Assembly: GCA_035771165.1 (NCBI GenBank)
Contig: JAWNZC010000472.1
Coordinates: 556,001 to 620,000, forward strand
Source: Paragorgia papillata
Taxonomy: Eukaryota > Cnidaria > Anthozoa > Scleralcyonacea > Coralliidae
Direction of reading: 5' to 3'
DNA: 64,000 nt
The notes under the pieces are model-generated. The model saw nothing but the letters and a program-made list of their open reading frames with translations, was not told where the DNA came from and did no database searches. Position 1 is the first letter of the stretch, and the number at the start of each line of letters is the position of its first letter. Made by a program: the position numbers and the translations under genes. This document shows positions 61,501-64,000 of this stretch, piece after piece.

Positions 61501-61719
61501 ATGAGAAGTGGAAGACATTCAAACAGCATGAGTTTTTCAAAAAATAGTATACATTTCAGGATATTTTTTGTTTGATATGCCTATTAGGTGTTTGAGGAGC
61601 TAACAAGACAAGTCAAGAAAATTGAATCTGAAGCCAGAAATATGGATATCAGTGACTTTAATGCCATCACTCCTGGAGATGAGAGTAATGAGAACTCCGT
61701 GAAAAGCAAATGTTGTTAA
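58546..61719 (+). CDS. Rab35-like small GTPase (copy B, diverged tandem paralogue)
   Basis: Six exons: 58546-58597, 59343-59393, 59537-59660, 60066-60190, 61223-61347, 61588-61719, joining to 202 residues. All five introns sit at the same codon and phase as in Rab35 copy A, and exons 1-5 have identical lengths (52, 51, 124, 125, 125). G boxes: GNAGVGKSS, TTIGVDF, WDTAGQE, NKCD, ETSAKD. Differences from Rab35 cluster in the P-loop start (GNAG for GDSG), around [11 protein letters not shown] and in the C-terminal tail ([19 protein letters not shown]), which ends in a normal KCC prenylation motif. It is probably membrane-attached and active as a GTPase, with altered effectors (inference). A 565-bp hAT element lies 9 bases into intron 4. 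Confidence 0.93.
59700..59880 (+). repeat. Dispersed GACGAGTAAAATCGTC-family copies
   Basis: TTGATGAGTAAAATCATTTG, then GGCATTAGACATAGTGAAAT and a second GTTAGACAGAGTAAAAGT, in intron 3 of the Rab35-like gene. Confidence 0.65.
60200..60764. mobile_element. hAT-type non-autonomous transposon, 8-bp target duplication
   Basis: TATGTAAC at 60192-60199 is repeated at 60765-60772. The 565-bp element starts CAGGGCCACTTTATC and ends GCGGCCCTG, with CAGGGCC as terminal inverted repeat. An 8-bp duplication and a CAGGG-type terminus are diagnostic of the hAT superfamily. The interior has no transposase ORF. The duplicated site includes the 5' splice site of intron 4. Confidence 0.9.
60776..61065 (+). 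repeat. Three dispersed GACGAGTAAAATCGTC-family copies in a row
   Basis: 60780-60846 (TTCCTGTCCGAGGGCTTCTC, GTGAATAAAATCGTCC), 60858-60926 (near-identical, partly decayed) and 60940-61057 (TTAACTCCCACCATGTCAGG, GAGGAGTAAATTTGTCTGG, AATGAAAGGGTTAA). The first two are a local tandem duplication. Confidence 0.7.
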
Positions 61720-62204
61720 GAAAGAAATAGATAGGGGTGACAGACAATTGATTTTAAAGTCTAATTAATTTTAAAGTGGTTATTCTTAGGTAGCGATGTC
61801 TCAGTCAAAAAATTAATTGTCAGGCTCCACTTACCCACATTTTTATACATGTTTAGGAGATGGTTTATTAGATCCTGTCACACACTGCAAAAAATTTTTC
61901 ATGCAACTTGTCTCACAACAGCAGTGATGGAAGGCAAGTTGTAGGAATCATTGCAGTGTGTAACATGCTGTGCAAGGGTCAATTAAATTGTGCAAGAGAA
62001 ATTTTGGCAATTGTTGCACAAAGTAGAATGGAGTTAAAAACACAAAAATTCTTGAAACCTGCACAGAAATATGAATGGAATGGTCAAAATTGAGCGAGAC
62101 TGAATTAAAGGAATAGCAAAAAATCATGTTTAGGTTAAAACATGTATTGGTTTCCTATTTTATAAATTACTCATATGTGACATTTTTTAAAACATTTTTA
62201 ACAC
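61720..62204. other. Intergenic: no gene; degenerate inverted repeat
   Basis: CACACACTGCAAAAAATTTT at 61880 and a CATTGCAGTGTGTAACATG segment at 61950 suggest a decayed foldback. The ORF at 61908-62093 has no family features. Confidence 0.4.
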
Positions 62205-62300
62205 TTTGAAGCCTGAAGACGAGTCTTTAAGGTTTATTCTGGCTAATCCCAGACAATTGTATTCAGCACAGGGAGAGGTCCAGGCCTCAAAGTGTTAAAC
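62205..62300. repeat. Dispersed short repeat, diverged family member
   Basis: AACACTTTGAAGCCTGAAGA at the left and GGCCTCAAAGTGTTAAAC at the right are inverted. Inside are GTTTATTCTGGCTAATCCCA and GACAATTGTATTC. Confidence 0.55.
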
Positions 62301-62360
62301 AAAAACAATGAAATCAATAGTTTCTGTGTGCATGTATGTATTTTTAATTTAAACAAACTG

Positions 62361-62429
62361 GTTATGTGAACATTTCATCAGGTGAGTGGCCTTGAATAAT
62401 TGAACCAATCCACCATCATTATCACTAAC
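62361..62429 (-). promoter_or_regulatory. Candidate SECIS element in the selenoprotein M 3' UTR
   Basis: Minus strand, about 440 nt after the stop. The 5' quartet strand ATGA is at 62419-62416 and the 3' strand TGAT at 62380-62377. Between them GGTGG...TGGTT can pair with GGCCA...TCACC, leaving an apical loop of about 11 nt that begins CAA, so an AA lies at the 5' side of the loop (type I-like). Below the quartet GTTAGTG can pair with CACATAAC. This is the layout needed to recode UGA as Sec. Drawn by eye, no energy calculation. Confidence 0.6.
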
Positions 62430-62868
62430 TAAAGTTCATTGTCCTTAAAAAGACATATATAATTGAAAAAAGTGTGCTTTACTAAAATATTGGTGCTAAT
62501 CAGCAAGTGTATTGCAAGTTGTTCAAAACCTGGATTTTTACTAGATGTAAAATGTTCTCTCTCTGCAGATGCTCTAGTACATTACTAAATAATATTAATA
62601 GGGGAGTTGAAGGTGTGCAAGCAATGATAGGAGTACGTCGAGGGAGAGATCAGAGGTGTGTGGGGCCTCTCCGGAGAGTAAAATGTTCAACTTTTTACGT
62701 AATTTATTTTGTGAGTTTCTGTGTGAAAACTATTCAATTTGTTTGATCTACAGTAGACAAGTAGACAATCTAAATTTAGGATAATCAAGGTTTTGAACAA
62801 TCTGAATTACAGATACAAAAAAAAATCATTATTTTAATTACTCAAATGTCATACCATACTATCCAGCT

Positions 62869-63950
62869 TTATAACTCCCCTCCATCATGCTTGTTTTCCT
62901 CCCCAGTCTCCTCTTGCTTCTCCTCTCGTGGCTGCTCCTCCCCAGTCTCTTCTACCTTCTCCTCTGCTGGCTGCTCCTCCCCAGTCTCTTCTACCTTCTC
63001 CTCTGCTGGCTGCTCCTCCTCAGTCTCTTGTTTCTCCTGCTCTTCATCACTCTCTTCCTCTTCGTCTGACTCCACTTTTTGGGTGAGGCCATGAGAAGCT
63101 AACAGCTCGTTGATTTCATCTCGAGTTTTCTCAGCAACTGGAACCCTCTATTACAAAAATGTTTAAAAAAATAATGGATAAAATATACACAGCAATCCCA
63201 CCCAAAAATAAGACTTTGCCTGGTCATATTGACAACTATGCACTCACCAGTCTTTCATCTGTTGCTGATAGTGTATTTAGGAAAGAAAAAACTATTCTGA
63301 TGCTTTTAACCAATCTAGGGGTAAACTACCATGCGAGCAGAGCCTTCTTTCTTCACTGAGAGGAAGAAAAGTAGGTTCTGCTGTATTCGTGTTTGGCTTC
63401 GTCCAAGATTTAGGACAAAGTAACCCATTTAAGACCTGTTTAACCGGTTCTCATTTCATTTTCTGCTCTGATTGGGACTGGGTTTGACATTGTAACCAAG
63501 CAACTGACATGCATGCGCAATGGCAACCAGTCACAAATACAGCAGAGCCTACTTTTCTTCCTCTCTCAGTGAAGAAATAAGGAAAAGAAGGCTCTGCTTG
63601 CAGGGGTAAACATGCAAATTTACTAAATATAATTTCATCATACCTCAATTTCTTCTTCTCCCCCTTCTTTGAGAAGCACCATCACAGGGTCGATTCCACC
63701 AATGTATTTAACTTCAAGATCTGGACTATGCACTTGTTAAAGTATTATTTTTATAAATATATTGAAACCTTGGAAAAACAAGAGTTTTCTGGCATTATTT
63801 TGCAAATTAAACTTGACAGACACTTTCAGCCATTCAGAATGCATGATTTGTAATGGTGGAGATACAGTACGTACCCAATAATTTTATAAATATATTTAAA
63901 AATATTAAAGGATACTATTTTCCTGAATCTTCATTGATGAATTGCTTCAC
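62869..63950 (-). CDS. SELENOM: Selenoprotein M, C-terminal exons (5' part beyond the window)
   Basis: Three exons (minus): 63950-63916, 63725-63644, 63147-62869, in phase (the Tyr codon is split TA/T across the first junction). The product reads VKQFINEDSGKYPDLEVKY, IGGIDPVMVLLKEGG, RVPVAEKTRDEINELLASHG. It aligns with vertebrate SELENOM (VKAFVTQD.., GADPELVLL, IPLSEMTREEINALVQELG), the ER-resident thioredoxin-fold selenoprotein. The CxxU redox motif lies in the preceding exon, outside the window. The C-terminus is unusual: about 70 residues, almost all Glu/Asp-rich, with three near-copies of EEQPAEEKVEETG, ending GGEL, which could be a weak KDEL-like ER-retrieval signal. A candidate SECIS follows in the 3' UTR. 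The intron between the last two exons holds a MITE. Confidence 0.88.
63317..63611. mobile_element. MITE with double-hairpin ends (copy 2), 9-10-bp flank duplication
   Basis: Same family as 9541-9859. The left end ACCATGCGAGCAGAGCCTTC and right end AGAAGGCTCTGCTTGCAGG, with the internal block GCAACTGACATGCATGCGC shared. AGGGGTAAAC occurs at 63317-63326 and 63602-63611. Lies in a SELENOM intron. Confidence 0.8.
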
Positions 63951-64000
63951 CTGGAAAGTTTAATTAAAAAAAGAACTTAATTACAATCATTATTTTTTGT

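Noticed and set aside
62846..63094. Ser/Cys/Leu-rich plus-strand ORFs.
   Set aside because: They are the antisense of the Glu-rich repeated tail of SELENOM.

Overview
This window is animal nuclear DNA: AT-rich, with intron-bearing genes of clear metazoan type and a large load of transposon-derived repeats. I read it as an anthozoan cnidarian (stony coral or sea anemone type). The basis is the mixture of a NACHT-LRR (NLR-like) receptor, conserved metazoan genes, and repeat families that I associate from memory with coral genomes: a short family around GACGAGTAAAATCGTC, elements beginning TATAGAGCGTTTTC, and SINEs with a 5S rRNA-like head. No species can be named and a sponge is not excluded.

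Layout. From 1 to about 10 kb there is no convincing host gene. It holds foldback elements, minisatellites, SINEs, a LINE 3' remnant, a 1.1 kb inverted-repeat element and a short element with 9-bp target duplications. From about 10.07 to 27.19 kb lies one block of an AT-rich satellite with a monomer of about 170 bp, in both orientations, with higher-order repeats of about 1.2 and 2.35-2.5 kb. From 27.2 to 29.2 kb come more foldback elements. The gene-bearing part starts at 29.2 kb.

Genes, with exon chains reconstructed by hand from splice sites, reading phase and family alignment from memory: a PDHX/E3BP-like pyruvate dehydrogenase subunit without a lipoyl domain (minus, 29.2-33.2 kb); an intronless dienelactone hydrolase family protein (plus, 33.6-34.3 kb); RAD51D with ten exons including a 10-nt microexon (minus, 35.9-39.0 kb); intronless TXNL4A/DIM1 (plus, 39.3-39.8 kb); an NLR-like NACHT-LRR gene with one apparent frameshift (minus, 42.0-48.0 kb); Rab35 (plus, 49.3-53.3 kb); ABHD11 (minus, 55.0-57.7 kb); a second Rab35-like gene with the same intron positions (plus, 58.5-61.7 kb); and the 3' part of selenoprotein M with a candidate SECIS element in its 3' UTR (minus, 62.4 kb to beyond the window).

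The genes alternate in strand, and four neighbouring pairs are divergent (PDHX/hydrolase, RAD51D/TXNL4A, NLR/Rab35, ABHD11/Rab35-like). The two closest pairs have start codons only about 310-325 bp apart, so shared bidirectional promoters are likely. There is no pathway cluster: mitochondrial metabolism, DNA repair, splicing, innate immunity, endocytic trafficking and ER redox are represented by single genes. The two Rab genes are tandem paralogues with ABHD11 between them on the opposite strand.
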